Source: Dermatemys mawii
Lineage: Eukaryota > Chordata > Testudines > Dermatemydidae
Assembly: GCA_007922305.1 (NCBI GenBank)
Contig: ML677334.1
Coordinates: 56,408,720-56,472,719 of the forward strand
Direction: 5' to 3'
DNA: 64,000 bases
This document shows, piece after piece, positions 13,340-25,418 of the stretch. The translations under genes were made by a program, and so were the position numbers. The notes beneath the pieces are model-generated. The model saw nothing but the letters and a program-made list of their open reading frames with translations. It ran no database searches and was not told where the DNA came from. Position 1 is the first letter of the stretch. Each line of letters opens with the position of its first letter.

Positions 13340-13410
13340 TGGTGGGAAAGGACCAACTTCTGCCGGTGAGAGAGAGATGCTTTCGAGCCACACAGCAACC
13401 TTCTCAACCT
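13340..13410 (-). mobile_element. Penelope-like terminal fragment
   Basis: GACCAACTTCTGCCGGTGAG followed by GATGCTTTCGAGCCACACAG is a diverged second copy of the 10,371 element. The GAAAGC core is retained on the minus strand and the rest of the motif is degraded. Confidence 0.4.
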
Positions 13411-13800
13411 GCAACACAGTCACAAATACAAATTATATCCTTTGCTTAATACAATGCCAAACATCTCATGCATGGCCAATAATGTCTTTTATTTAAGGTT
13501 TTATGGGACCAATTATTCTTTTTTCCCCTGTCAGATTTAGCTTCTCATTTGGAAGCGTCACTGGAACAATGAAATTGGAGGGAGGAGATAAAAACCTAAA
13601 ACCACAGCCCAGTGTATTGTTAAAGTTTCATTTCTCACAAGAACTTTAGGATAGCATTTAATATCAGGCCATTGCTGGTTTGAGTAGGAGAGAGTCAGTT
13701 TTTCCCATAGTTTGCATACAGAACATAAACTCATAATTTCAGAGATATGGATCTGACAATATGTGATATGGTATCAATCGTATAAAACAAAAAGATTTTG

Positions 13801-13945
13801 GGCTGGAGTCATCACTCTGTTTTGTTAGTTTTATGCAGGTGTGACTCCATTGATTTCAGTAGATGGATGTTGTTACAGATGTAAGTCCTGATTCATCGCT
13901 CTGTTACAGCAGCTTTATGCCAGCATAACAGAGTTGTGAATCACA
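13801..13945. repeat. Palindromic MITE relic (TTTATGCAGGTG / GCCAGCATAA)
   Basis: CATCACTCTGTTTTGTTAG, TGACTCCATTGATTTCAGTA and CATCGCTCTGTTACAGCAGC show repeated and inverted modules typical of palindromic turtle MITEs. Boundaries are approximate. Confidence 0.4.
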
Positions 13946-14785
13946 TGCTAAATGTGAAACAACATGTATTGTCACTTCATTTTATTGCAGATCACATGAT
14001 GACCGCATGCATGGTTGCTATGTAATTTGTGCTTTGCAGGTGCTGGTAACTTAATTTTAGAAGATAGAACTAATCCTGGACATGTTTGGTAATTACTATG
14101 TTAATAACAGAGTAATTGCACTGTTATTTCTTGCCTACAAATTACATAGTAGTCGTACTTGGAATTACCATAAAAATGAAAAACTTCTGCAGTAGATGCC
14201 AATGAATGACTGCTTTATAATTACAATATAATTACTTGGTTATTGGTGTCTGGCAAGAGAAAGGATTGCACAAATTTTATATACAGTATTGTACTGTCAC
14301 AGCTGCCAAAGGTCCCAGGATGTCATTGTCTTAAACAATATCCCTGGAGACTCGCTTAAACCCTTGAAAATATTCTCATTTAAGAGGAAAAAACTGATGT
14401 CTCTGGGAGGTGGCCCTGCTCATTGAACAAGTAGTTTGTGCTGACAATAAAATACTACTCTACTAAAATTAAGCTTGCTGCAATTGTAGAAGGACTATTC
14501 TGCCTCTTCTATTTGGAGGAGGAGAAGATGGCTCAAGAGAAATAAATCAGTGCATCACAGTGTATGGACCCAACACAAGGTCTCACATTAGGGACTTCCA
14601 GCACTAAGCTCCCCGAGACAAAACCCGTCATGCTCCCCATCCACAATGATGACTCTTATTTAATGATGTAGCCTAATCCCCTACTCTGCATGTCAAGAAG
14701 TTGCCCTTTAGTGGATCTTTACAAGTGGTGCTTGCCATGAGATCCAGGCTTCTCAGTTTGCTTCTCAGGGTTTGGCAACTTGTAA
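13946..14785. other. Unassigned noncoding stretch
   Basis: AT-rich sequence with no recognised repeat, exon or RNA gene. Confidence 0.4.
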
Positions 14786-15098
14786 TCATAGAATATCAGG
14801 GTTAGAAGGGACCTCAGTAGATCATCTAGTCCATCCCCCTACTCAAAGCAGGAGCTATCCCCAACTAAATCATCCAATTAGGCTGACCATACAGCAAATG
14901 TGAAAAATCAGGACAGGGGGTGGGGGTAATACGAGCCTCTATAAGAAAAAGACCCCAAAATTGGGACTGTTCCTATAAAATCAGGACATCTGGTCACTCT
15001 ACATCCAACCGATTTTTGCCCCATATCGCTCCCTCAGGGATTGAAACTCACAACCAGCAGGCCAATGCTCAAACCACTGAGCTATCCTTTCCCCCCTC
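14786..15098 (-). mobile_element. tRNA-derived SINE (CryI-type) with CR1-like tail
   Basis: Read on the minus strand, the right end starts GGATAGCTCAGTGGTTTGAG. A Pol III A box (TAGCTCAGTGG, complement of 15,074-15,084) and a B box (GTTTCAATCC, complement of 15,038-15,047) are both intact. The other end is a CR1-like 3' tail (plus strand TCATAGAATATCAGGGTTAG and following). A tRNA head joined to a LINE tail is the layout of the tortoise Pol III SINEs, which CR1 machinery is thought to move. A 120 bp MITE (14,881-15,000) splits the body. Confidence 0.8.
14881..15000 (-). mobile_element. 120 bp MITE nested in the SINE
   Basis: Ends GGCTGACCAT and ATCTGGTCACTC are degenerate inverted repeats of the GGTGACCAG type. 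The interior carries AAAAATCAGGACAGGGGG and CCAAAATTGGGACTG. It is the same family as 21,606-21,725 and 49,639-49,784. The element is flanked by TA on both sides, compatible with a TA target duplication. Confidence 0.75.
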
Positions 15099-15614
15099 AA
15101 CAGTTAGCACATAGCGGTTTTAAAGTGCATTACAAACACTGAATCATTTCATACCTTGTGAAGTCATCTGCTAGGGAACTTTAAGATTTTGGGAACTTTC
15201 CTATTGCTTATACGATTGGGCAACAGCATAAATAAGGCTGGTTCAATTAATCATCAAGATTTTGATAACCTGAATTCTGCAGAATGCTAGATCAGAGCTT
15301 TATACAAATGAGTGGCATTTTTCAACTGTTCGGAACAGCAATCTTTGCATAATAATGCAAATACTTTCTATGATTCTTCAAGGAAAAAGCAGGTGCATCA
15401 GAGGAACTCTGACTTTGTTTTGACTTTTAAAATTCAAAAATGTTCAGAAAAAAGCTATTTGCTAGTTTGGCATTTTCCCAAGTGGTTATGCAGATATATT
15501 GTCAGTGTTCTAATAGGAAAATAATGGAAAAAAATATTTTCCACTCATTTAAACCTAAATTTGATAGTCTATATAGACAGAGTGTGAAATGATTGAATGT
15601 AACAAAGGCAGAAA
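15099..15614. other. Unassigned noncoding stretch
   Basis: No repeat or gene recognised. The frame at 15,312-15,524 has no domain. Confidence 0.4.
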
Positions 15615-16876
15615 GGGCTAGATTCACAAAGAAACTTGAGCATCACCACGCCTAACTTGGCAGCACTTGTAGAAAATCACTTGGATTCACAAAGATTGAG
15701 TTTGGTACTTAGACTCCTTATACAATGAATGGAGGGAGATTGGAGCCTCAGAAGGGGATTTACAAAAACCAGCACCCTTGACGGCTCCTTGTCTAAACTG
15801 GCCAATTGGAGATGCTAAATTAAAGGGTGTGTGGTAATCTCCACCCCTTTTTTTGAAGGTAGGTGGCCTTCCTTTGGGATTCTCAGCAGTGAAGCCCTGC
15901 TTGGTGTTAGATACATAGGCCATTTTATTAGGAAAAGGCCCTTCCTTGTAACTTTCAGCCAAGTGGTTAGGGTACTTCCTGCGACGTGGGGGACAAAGCT
16001 CCCTAGCTCAAGTCCCTTCTCTGCTTGAGATGGAGATGGGATTTGAACTGAGATCTACCAACTCTTAGGTAAATGCTACTGTATATTCTGATGGTTGGGG
16101 CTCCCTCAATCTCTCCTGTTGAAGCTGGTTCATTGTGAATAAACAATTTAAAATCAAATGGTGGACCAGTGAAAGCAAGCAAGCAAGCAAGCATGTGTAC
16201 ATATGAAAATGACTCAATATCCTAGGAGTTGGAACGCTCCCCTGAGAGGTTGGAGACCCAGATACAATTCTCCCCTTCCAATTTTTAATTATTTCTCCAC
16301 AGTGGAACAGCTTCAGTAGAAGAGATTGAGAGATCCCTCATCAGAATGTCCCATAGCCTTGAGGTTAAGGCATTGCTTGAGGGGTTACCGATCCCTGTTC
16401 AAATTCTTTCTCCCTCTGAGGTGGAATGGGAACTTGAACCGGGTTTCACATCTAAGTACCCCAACCGCTCGACTAAAAATTATGAGGATGGTTGTCATTC
16501 TCCCGTCCCCGGCTGTTTTGTGTAAATTGCCCTATAGGGGCCTAATAAGAAGACCCAGGCTGAGCATACATACTTGGTCAGATCCTGCATGTGAATTAAG
16601 AGGAGGAATACCTATATCTTTCCTCAGTTTGTGAATTGCTTTGGGACTTTATGGTCTGGATTCCTAGTATGGGACTGCAGTGGGCGTGCTCAGAAGTAGA
16701 AACATAGGTTTCTAGAGAATTTCTACTGCAAAAATGCAGGTGGCAAGTGTGTTTAGGTGCCTAGAGAGTTTGGGGTGGGGCGGGGGGAGGATCATGAATC
16801 CCAGTAGGGCCTGATTCTGGGAGCTTAGTGCTTGATTTGTGAGATAGGTAACCAAGTCCTTTTGGGAATCCAGCCC
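15615..16876. mobile_element. 1.26 kb non-autonomous DNA element with tRNA-like modules
   Basis: The left end GGGCTAGATTCACAAAGAAA and the right end, reverse complemented, GGGCTGGATTCCCAAAAGGA, form terminal inverted repeats of about 16 bp with three mismatches. The interior has three tRNA-like palindromic modules (about 15,963-16,085, 16,216-16,300 and 16,352-16,475). In these a GTGGTTAGGG-like A-box arm and a GTTCAAATCCC-like B-box arm face each other. The frames inside (for example 16,326-16,634) show no transposase motif. The whole could be one element or a composite of adjacent MITEs. Confidence 0.55.
16173..16192. repeat. (AAGC)5 microsatellite
   Basis: Five perfect AAGC units inside the 15,615-16,876 element. 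Confidence 0.9.
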
Positions 16877-17032
16877 AAATATTTCAACTAATCAGGGACA
16901 TTGAAGGCAAATAAATACTTTTATTTTTTTCCAGTTAGCATTCAGCTTCATTTTCATAAATTCTGTCTAGCTGTCCATTTTGCTCCCTTTTACCCCACAA
17001 GGACTGTGTATACCTTGTTCTTACCCAGCTCT

Positions 17033-17274
17033 CTGAGGCCTGGTCTACATTACCGGCTGGATCGGCGGGTAGAGAGCGATCTATTGGGGACTCTGGAGCT
17101 CTAGCTCGCCAAAAGGCGCAAGGCAGAGTTGACGCTGGAGCCCGCTGTCAACTGCTGCCACCGTGAGGACAGCAGTTAAGTCGACCTAAAATGCGTCAAC
17201 TTCAGCTAAGGTATTCATGTAGCTGAAGTTGCGTATCTTAGGTCGACCCTCCCTGCTAGTGAAGACCAAACCTG
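17033..17274. mobile_element. ~240 bp hAT-like MITE
   Basis: The left end GAGGCCTGGTCTACATTACC and the right end GCTAGTGAAGACCAAACCTG are inverted copies. The interior repeats TTAAGTCGACCTAAAATGCG and GTATCTTAGGTCGACC. It is related to the MITE at 571-842 by its TCTACA ends and internal GTCGAC motifs. Confidence 0.7.
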
Positions 17275-18569
17275 AATTTCAATAGGAAAAGCTGGGATTC
17301 ATGCAGAATCATGAGATGGTGAGATCACTGTATCTTGCTTTTCTTTTCACCCACTCCTTTTGGATTCTGTTTGTTTAAAACTAATTTTGAAGGTCTGGCA
17401 AAGCACAGAGTAGCCTAAAAGTAATAGAGTTTTTGAGCTTAATTAATAATGCATTTTGTTTGAGATAAGCACTTTTAAAATGTTTTCATGTTTATGACAG
17501 ATGGGCTCTTTTTATTCTCAAGTACTTCTGTCTTTCTCTAATATATTGCAGTTTATTTTTGAAACCTACTTGCTGGGGTGGAGAACAAACTGTTGTCCAC
17601 TCTGAAATTTTACAAATAATTCAAAGGGAAATACAGTTGCTTGGAAGTAATAACATTTGCTAAAGAGTACTTGCTAGAAGATAGAAATAGAAGCACAGCT
17701 ACTTTTTTCTTTGGCTTCTACAGCACTGTAAGGAGTGGAACAAATGTACTTTGGGAGCTAGAAATAAAGAACTTCTACAAAAATATCATAATGGGATTTG
17801 ACTATTTAAGTAAACAAGAAGTTGCTGGACTCTTGTAAGATTCCAGAAACCGACATCAGTAGGGTAAAACAATGATTTCTTAATGGTGCTTAGGATTTCT
17901 TGCATGATTTCAGCGAGGTATGTACATGCTTATTGTAGTTATGCCAAACTGGAAGTTTTCACTAACATTTTCTCTTTCATTTTTTTGAAAAACTCTCTTT
18001 TTAACTTATGTTCCACCCAGCTGCTAAACCAAGATAAATTCACTTTTTGGATTATAAAATGTTTGAAGGGTTAACAACAATGTATGACTGTAACAGCACA
18101 AAGAGGATAGTTACAAGGGTTCCCAGCTTTAGATTTAGATCACTTGTTGAATGATGAATGTTCTAATGGCCCAGGTTCTTATAATGAACCACTTTTTCAC
18201 TTTCAAGGCTTCTTGTTGAAGTGGCAATTTTCTATCAAGAGCATCCAAGCAGCGGGGTGTTATATGGGATAGCAAGATGCAGTTGTTGAGCTGGAAAAAA
18301 GACTTGTTTCAACTTGTTGTGTTTTTCCTAAAAATCAAGTAAACCCTTTGTCCTACACATTGTTGATGCTCCACTACCTGAATAGTTGAACTTAAAGTAG
18401 TTTGATGGTCAAAGGAAACATAAGAATTCAGAAGTGGGTGGGTAAACCAAGGATAGGGGAGAGGAAGAGCAATCTTGTGGTTAAGGCAATGGGATGGGAT
18501 TCTGGGCCTTGATTCTGCTCTGTAAAATAGGCACAATATTGCTTTATTTCTCACCTGTTTTCTGTTTCA
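17275..18569. other. Unassigned noncoding stretch
   Basis: AT-rich, with no recognised feature. The short frames at 17,641-17,838 and 17,883-18,074 have no domain. Confidence 0.4.
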
Positions 18570-18685
18570 TCTATGAGTGTAAGCTCCTTGGGGCAAGGAC
18601 TCACCCCTTTGCACCTCTATATATAGCACTCAGCAAGATGGAATCCTGATTTTAATGGGGGCCTCTGAGTGCTACAAATAAATAA
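18570..18685 (+). repeat. L2/MIR-type 3'-end relic
   Basis: GAGTGTAAGCTCCTTGGGGC followed by AAGGACTC, then TAGCACTCAGCAAGATGGAA and a (AAATAA)-type tail, match the 3' end typical of L2-related retroposons. Confidence 0.65.
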
Positions 18686-19067
18686 GAAATGTTCTTTATG
18701 GATCTTTCATTTCATGTCCTGGATTTACAATAAATATAGGTGATCTATTCTAAATGGATTCAGGAGTCTAGTTTTTGAATCTCACCTTTCTACAGAACTT
18801 CCTTTATATAAAACTTCTAGTGAGGCCAGGTTCAGCTGGTTTGCTGATTCTTAATATGCTCTAAAGAGTCTCCTTTTAGGTTAGACTTGTGATTTTGTCC
18901 ACTTGTGGTTTTGTATCTAACTGTAAATGTGAGATTGAACCAACATCTTTATGCACAGAGGACCTGATCCTCCACAGTCTTGCCTCTTGTATAATGACTG
19001 GCATCCATGCAGAGTCAGTGTAAAACCTTTTAGTGTGATTTGTTAGAATCTTTGCATATTTTTAAAC

Positions 19068-19443
19068 AGAGCTGGTTGGGAATTTTGCAACAAAACATTT
19101 TTTCATCAAAATATGACTCTTTTTCAAAACTTTTTGTGGGAAAGGGTCGATCCCCACAAATTTCTTGACTCTAAACTTTTTTTGGGAAAAAAAGTTCTGA
19201 GATTGTTAAAATGTCCCATTGCAACATTTTTTTTAATGAAAATTCCAGTTTCCCAGTGTGAAATGACTTTTTATTTTGAAATTTCAGCTAGCTATAATTC
19301 TAAAGTGATTGAAAATAAACATTTTGATTGGCCTGCATCAATTTTTGGCTTTCTGTTCATGAACACTTTCTAGAGATTGATGTTTCATCCCAAGTCAGGA
19401 TAGGGACATTTTTTCAGGGGAAAACCATTTCCCAGTCAGCTCT
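19068..19443. mobile_element. ~376 bp AT-rich foldback MITE
   Basis: The left end AGAGCTGGTTGGGAATTTTG and the right end CATTTCCCAGTCAGCTCT are terminal inverted repeats with a few mismatches. The interior is T-rich, with TTTTTCATCAAAATATG and related motifs. The frame at 19,113-19,373 is a by-product of the composition. Confidence 0.65.
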
Positions 19444-19944
19444 ACTTGACTGTCTATAAATAATATGAGTCCAGTACATCCATTCAATCTCCTATTGTTG
19501 TGTGAGCCTAGTGATTTGGGGCTCTCTCTCACTTCCAGTGATTTTACACAGGGGTAGCACCACTGATTTCAGTGGAGTTGAGGATTAATTTGAGGATTTG
19601 ACCCATCACTGTTCATGAGTTTCCACACATTATGTAATCTTTTAAGGATTGTCTTCATTTTATAGTAATAGAACAAGTCATAAGTGTGGAGTTCAGTGAT
19701 CACTCAGTGCTTAATCTCCTTGCAAGAACTCTGCTTTACTCTGCGTAAGATTCCAATTGGCTGTGCATAACAGTATAGGCTTCACAGTACCCCACGGGGG
19801 CTCTGCCTGGGAAGCTCAGCCTTAAAGGTACAAACCCTAATACTCAGTACAGTCCTTTTAAGAGATTATGATGAGCACCTAATCTATAGCTTTCTGCTTC
19901 TAAACCCAAAATAGTAGCTGCTTTTGCAGCAAAGAGGAGAAAAG

Positions 19945-20045
19945 CTGGATGAATCACAGATTCAAATACTGCCTCTGAATCAGGAACAGGGAAGGTTTTA
20001 ATTCATAGCTCTTATCTCCAAGGTGACTGCTTTAATCACCATCCT
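19945..20045. repeat. tRNA-like palindromic module (degenerate)
   Basis: AATCACAGATTCAAATACTG and TCCAAGGTGACTGCTTTAAT look like a degenerate copy of the back-to-back tRNA-like module seen clearly at 20,150-20,265. Confidence 0.35.
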
Positions 20046-20149
20046 ATAGAATCATTCTCTTTAGTGCTTTGCCTCAATGAATATTTAAGTATTTATGCAG
20101 AGTAGAACAGCTTTAAGAGCAACACTGAGTTCACCCCACCCCCAAAGAG

Positions 20150-20265
20150 CCTACTGGTTAGAATGCTCACCTAGAAAGGTGAAAATCCTAGTTCAAGTCC
20201 CTACTTTTGAGTGGGGATTCAAACCTGTCTTCCATATCCCATGGAAATGCTCTAACTACTAGGGT
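20150..20265. repeat. Back-to-back tRNA-like palindromic module
   Basis: The left half has CTACTGGTTAGAATGCTCAC followed by AGTTCAAGTCCCTAC, resembling a tRNA A box plus B box. The right half (GATTCAAACCTG, then ATGCTCTAACTACTAGGGT) is the same module in inverted orientation. No intact tRNA cloverleaf is present, so this is a repeat and not a tRNA gene. Confidence 0.55.
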
Positions 20266-20749
20266 AAAGGTTACAAAGATACATACACATGCTCTCATTT
20301 TGCTGGTCTGGAAAAAATGTTTTCCCAGACAAAAAACTTAATTCAACTATAAAGAAGGGTACTCCATATAAATAGGCAGCATATGGAAAATAAATCGTAA
20401 CAGATACAAGCTGCATACATCTCAAACCTTGGGTTAGCACCCATTTTAAAACTATAGTTTTCTGTAAATCACATTGTGACATCAAATCACTGCATGTATT
20501 GTGATAATTATTAGGTAGTAGTATTTATTTTGAATCTATCTCTAATATTCTACATGTTTATGGTGCAGTATAAAGGGATTCGTTACAGGTCCTTGCAGTA
20601 AAGAGAAATAACATTATATAATGCAAAGACTCATGACACTGGGCAATGAGGAAGAGGGAGAAAGAGAAGTTTACACAAAATAAGGCTGTTGAGGTGCTTA
20701 TATTTGGGTTGTGTGGGCACCAAGGGTTTTGTGCAAGGATCTGAAGGTG
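20266..20749. other. Unassigned noncoding stretch
   Basis: No gene or repeat family recognised. Confidence 0.4.
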
Positions 20750-21200
20750 GAGAGTGGAACTGGAGATTAAAAATTTTCCGATTGAATATTTTTACACTGG
20801 AAAATGCCATTTGTTGAAAGTGAAATGTATGGAGGAAATATGTCACCTTTCCTGAAAATTCATTTTGAAAGACAAATTGAAAATACATTTGGATGAGGTT
20901 GAAACATTCCACTTTACTTTTTCAGAAGAGAACATTTCAATATTCCATTTCAAAATGACTTTTCATTTCAATTTTTAAAAATTTATATCATGTCATATAT
21001 ATAAAAAAATCAAAATCAGAACAAAATTTTTTGACTGTGTTGAAGTGAAACATTCAGAGTGACCAAAGAGAATTTTGTTTTTTACTTTTGATTTGTGGGA
21101 AACATTGACATTTTTATGTTTTTGTTCTATTCTGGAATGGAAGACATTTTGAAATTGTGAAAGACCCCTGTGAAAAATTCAGTTCTTCATAGTTCTTTCG
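20750..21200. mobile_element. AT-rich foldback MITE (GAAAATTCATTTTGAAA type)
   Basis: Built of many interleaved, inverted GAAAATTC, CATTTTGAAA and TTTCAAAATG motifs, similar to the interior of 19,068-19,443. Terminal repeats are not clear and the boundaries are approximate. Another relic of this type lies at 59,330-59,585. Confidence 0.45.
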
Positions 21201-21605
21201 GAATAGATGAGTAGGGCAACAGGAAAGAAACAGAACTCAGGTATGGATAAGTCTACAAAGGGCTACAGAATTAGCAGATTATAGAATTGGAGTGGAGTGG
21301 TGTCTGGAGACATGAGTATGGGGCAGAACCTTGGAAGTGACAATGGAGAGTTTTAATTGGATGGAGATTTAGGGAAGAGATGATAGCAGGTAACAAACAA
21401 TTTATTTTTAGCGTAATGAATGTTCTGCTTGGGCTTTTTAAAAATGAAACTGCATTGACTGAATGCATAAAACTACTTGTAGGAACCTAGTTGATAAATC
21501 GCACAGTATCCTGCTGGCTCATCTATATACAGAAAACTTTGTGTGTAGTGTTTTGTCATTCTGTGCATTAAGGACAGCATGTTAAAAAGACATATTGCAT
21601 GTATA

Positions 21606-21725
21606 CGGTGACCAGATGTCCCAATTTTATAGGGACAGTCCCGATTTTTGGGTCTCTTTCTTATATAGGCTCCTATTTACCTCCCACCCCCATCCTGATT
21701 TTTCACATTTTCTGTCTGGTCACCT
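21606..21725 (+). mobile_element. 120 bp MITE (GGTGACCAG ends)
   Basis: The ends CGGTGACCAGATGTCCC and GTCTGGTCACC are perfect 9 bp inverted repeats (GGTGACCAG/CTGGTCACC). The interior reads AATTTTATAGGGACAGTCCC and TTTTTCACATTTT. It has the same length as the copy at 14,881-15,000, in the opposite orientation. Confidence 0.85.
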
Positions 21726-22667
21726 TATCATGCACAAAATTAAATCCAAAATTGCAAACTACCCTGAGACCTGTCTAACAAAGAGAGCTACATTCTAAAA
21801 TGAAAATAACCTGGGTGCTGACAACATTGATTTTATTTTATTTTAATGTGCCACTATATTGTGTTAGAACATCTTATATTAAAAGTTAGTATTTATTTTT
21901 GTATAGGTGGACTTAAGTAGGCATAAGAAAAAATCTGGTCTTAGCTAGTAAATCACTTTTATATTAGCCAAAGCAAAATCTTCACAGTGAATGTATGTAA
22001 ATCACTAACTTTCAGTGCACCAAAGGGAATGAACTTCATACTATAACTTAAATACTAATGAAATCAACTGAAAATGATAGTCATTAGTCAGCTGAGCCTT
22101 CATAGGGTTCCCTGTGGACTGATATAAATTCACCATTAGAAATGTATTTCCTTACAGTCCACAGTGAGCATTTAATCCTTCAGTAAAACAGATTTAAAAT
22201 TGATGTTTAATATGTGGTTTTATAATTTCAGATCTCTTATGTTTCCATATTTGGAGCTTGTTTTTAATCTTTTTTAAGTCACTCTAAGTTTTTTATCTGC
22301 ATTCCTTCAGTTTTATGTGCACATTATTGGCCTGTGCTAGACATACCGCCATGAGTATTAATGATAATCAGTGGAAGTGAACTAATTAGCAAATAACTCA
22401 AAATAATGACTCCTATTGCAAGCCAAATGACCCACTTTGGTTTCAGTTCATGAAAGGGATATATTATGAGATACAGATTTGGGTGTGGTGTTTAAAATGG
22501 TATCAAGTAAGAGGACGGCCTCATTAATTCTTTGACTCTTATGGAACACTATTAAATGGTTCTAAATATTTTTCAGTGTCTGATGCTGACAGATTATGGG
22601 CTAGTAAATCACTGGCTACTCACCCCTGTTACGTGTATAACCTTTGGAATCCTGAGTTAGGCATTAG
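21726..22667. other. Unassigned noncoding stretch
   Basis: AT-rich, with no recognised gene or repeat family. Confidence 0.4.
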
Positions 22668-22786
22668 AGCCATAGAATGATAGGATTAGAAGGGACCACA
22701 AGAGGTCATCTAATCTAGTCTCCTGCACTCATGGCAGGACTAAGTATTATCTAGACCATCCCTGACAGGTGTTTGTCTGACCTGCT

Positions 22787-23474
22787 TGTAGTGGTGGGAG
22801 GGACTCACCGGCATGTTGCCTCCTGCTGGTCCTCTGGGAATTAGTTCATTTCAGCTTTTTGTGATCTTTGTGATCAGTGTCTTGTCTCCTTTAGGGCCCT
22901 GTGTCCCTCCTGAATCCCAGTGCCCTTTTACCTTGGGGTGTACCCCCTGGCATTACAACCACACTCTGGGTCTCCCCTCCCAGGGGAACCCACAACCCTC
23001 TAAACCACCTTGCCTCAGTGGCTACTGCCAGTCATCATCTAGCCCCTGCTCACTGGGGCAGACTGCAGTCTGTAATGGCCACTCATCATTGGCAAGGGGT
23101 AGGACCTGCTGCCTTTGACTATCCTCTGGCTGCCCATCTGCAGCCCCAGTACTTTTTTGGGCCTTAAACAAGGCCTGAAGCCTGGGGGTTTTCCACACTG
23201 GAGCTCCTCAGTTCCCTTTGCCCTTTGCCCTTTTCCCCAGCACTGCTCTGTTTCAGGTACCTTATTCTCCCAGGTAGCTAGGTCCTTCTCTCTCCACTGC
23301 TAAAGAGAGACCCCTCACAGCTCCTGGCCACAGCCTTCTTATAAGGGCCAGCTGGGCCTTGACTGAGCTGGCCACACCTATTCACTCAGGTGCTCTCACT
23401 CCTTCCCAGCTGCAGCCTCTCCAGCACTGGTTTTATCCTCTGTTCTGCAGGAGTGGAGCAATTGTCCCACTACA
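22787..23474 (-). mobile_element. 688 bp solo LTR inserted into the CR1
   Basis: The insert begins TGTAGTGGTGGGA and ends TCCCACTACA, giving TG...CA termini with a short inverted repeat. It is flanked on both sides by CTGCT (22,782-22,786 and 23,475-23,479), a 5 bp target duplication. Removing it rejoins CR1 3'-UTR text (GACCTGCTCTTAAAAATCTC). On the minus strand a TATA-like CCTTATAAG lies at 23,338-23,346, placing the promoter in that orientation. No AATAAA and no internal gag/pol sequence is present, so it is a solo LTR of an endogenous retrovirus or other LTR element. The frames inside are incidental. A second copy is at 35,215-35,908. Confidence 0.85.
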
Positions 23475-23900
23475 CTGCTCTTAAAAATCTCCAATGATGG
23501 AGATTCCACAAACTCCCTGGACGATTTATTCCAGTGCTTAACCACCCTGACAGTTAGGAATTTGTTCCTAATGTACAACATAAACCTCCCTGGCTTCAAT
23601 TTAAGTCCATTGCTTCTTGTCTTATCCTCAGAGGTTGAGAAGAAAAATTCTTCTCCCTCCTCCCTGTAATAACCTTTGATGTACTTGAAAATGGTTATCA
23701 CATCCCCTTTAGTCTTCTCTTTTGTAGACCAAACAAACCCAATTATTTTCAGTCTCCCCTCATAGATCATGTTTTCTAGACCTTTAATAATTTTTGTTGC
23801 TCTTCTCAATCCACATCTTTCCTGGAATGTGGTGCCCAGAACTGAACACAATACACCAATTGAGGCTTAATCAGCATGGAGTAGAGTGGATGAATTACTT
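23475..23900 (-). repeat. CR1 3' UTR and ORF2 C-terminal relic
   Basis: Minus-strand coding relic ending the CR1 ORF2. The 151-codon frame at 23,396-23,851 contains RATKIIKGLENMIYEGRLK and KGDVITIFKYIKGYYRE, typical of the CR1 C-terminal region after the RT domain. It runs past the element junction into the LTR, so its last residues are not CR1. Frameshifts separate it from the upstream RT segment. Confidence 0.8.
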
Positions 23901-23912
23901 CTTGTGTCTTGC

Positions 23913-24385
23913 TTAGAATACTCCTGCTAATATATCCCATAATGATGTTAGCTTTTTTGCATCAGTATTATACCATTGACTCATATTTAGCTTGTGGTCT
24001 ACTATGACCCTCAGATCCCTTTTCACAATACTCCTTTCTAGGCAATCATCTCCCATTTTGTATGTATGTAACTGATTGTTCCTTCCTAATTTGAGTACTT
24101 TGCATTTGTCCTTATTACATTTCATTCTATTTACTTTAGATCATTTCTCCACTTTGTCCAGATCATTTTGAATTTTATTCCTATCCTCCAAGCACTTGCA
24201 ACCCCTCCCAGTTTGGTATCATCTGCAAACTTTTTAAGTCTACTCTTTATGCCATTATCTAAATCATTGATGAAGATATTGAACAGAACTGGACCCAGAA
24301 AGGATCCCCGCAGGACCCCATTTGTTATGCACTTCCAGCATGACTGTGAACCACTGATAACTATTCTCTGGGAACGGTTTTCCAA
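23913..24385 (-). pseudogene. CR1 ORF2 reverse transcriptase relic (palm, FADD box)
   Basis: Two frames, 24,131-24,385 and 23,913-24,125, carry the RT core. The first has GSFLGPVLFNIFINDLDNGI and then FADDTKLGG, where FADD is the CR1 form of the catalytic aspartate pair. The second continues with KCNKDKCKVLKLGRNNQLHT and KRDLRVIVDHKLNMS. A stop/frameshift between them breaks the enzyme. In an active copy this protein would nick target DNA and prime reverse transcription of CR1 RNA; this copy cannot encode it. Confidence 0.85.
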
Positions 24386-24685
24386 CTAGTTTTGTACCCA
24401 CTTATAGTAGGTCCATCTAGGTTATATGTTCCAAGTTTGTTTATGAGAAGGTCATGCAAGACAGTATCAAAAGGTTTACTAAAGTCAAGCTATACCTTGG
24501 CTACTACTTCCCCCCATCCACAAGGCTTGTTACCATGTCAAAGAAAGCTATCAGGTTGGTTTGACATGATTTGTTCTTGACAAATCCATACTGATGGTTA
24601 CTTATCATCCATTATCTTATGTTTGTAAATTGATTGCTTAATTATTTACTCCAATATATATTATAGAAGTTAAGCTGACTGGTCT

Positions 24686-24967
24686 TTAATTCCCCATGTT
24701 GTTCTTATTTCCCTTTTTAAAGATTGACAGTATAGTTGCCCTTTTCCAATCTTCTGGAATCTCTCCCATTTTCCATGACTTTTCAAAGATAATTGCTAAT
24801 GGCTTACACATCTCCTCAATCAGCTCTTTGAGTATTCTAGAATGCATTTCATCAGGCCCTGGTGACTTGAAAACAACTAATTTGTCTAAGTAATTTTTAA
24901 TTTGTTCTTTCCCTATTTTAGCCTCTGATCCTACCTCATTTTCATTGGCATTCACTCTGTTAGTCAT
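24686..24967 (-). pseudogene. CR1 ORF2 RT N-terminal relic
   Basis: A 93-codon minus frame with YLDKLVVFKSPGPDEMHSRI, then ELIEEMCKPLAIIFEKSW and IPEDWKRATILSIFKKGNK. These correspond to the first conserved RT blocks of non-LTR elements (KSPGPD and EDWK). It lies directly upstream, in element order, of the FADD-bearing segment, with breaks between them. Confidence 0.85.
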
Positions 24968-25418
24968 CCAGTCACCATCACCTTCTTGATGAAAACCGAA
25001 ACAAAGAAGTCATTAAGCATCTCTGCTATTCTCACATTTTCTGTTATTATTTCCCCACCTCTCATTGAGTAATGGTCCGACCCTGTCTTTAGTCTTCCTC
25101 TTGCTTCTAAGGTACTTATAGAATGTTTTCTTGTTACCCTTTATGCCTCTAGCTAATTTGATCTTGGTTTTGTGCCTTAGCCTTTCTAATTTTTTTCCTA
25201 CATACTTGTGTTATTTATTTATATTTATCCTGTTTAATTTGACCTAGTTTCCACTTTTTGTAGGTCTCTCTTTTTTTTTTTTAGATCATTGTAGATCTCC
25301 TGATTAAGTTAGGGTTGTCTCTTGCCATACTTCCTATTTTTCCTATGCAGTGGGATAGTTTGCTCTTGTGCCTTTAATAATGTGTCTTTAAAAACTGCCA
25401 ACTGTCTTCAGTTGTTTT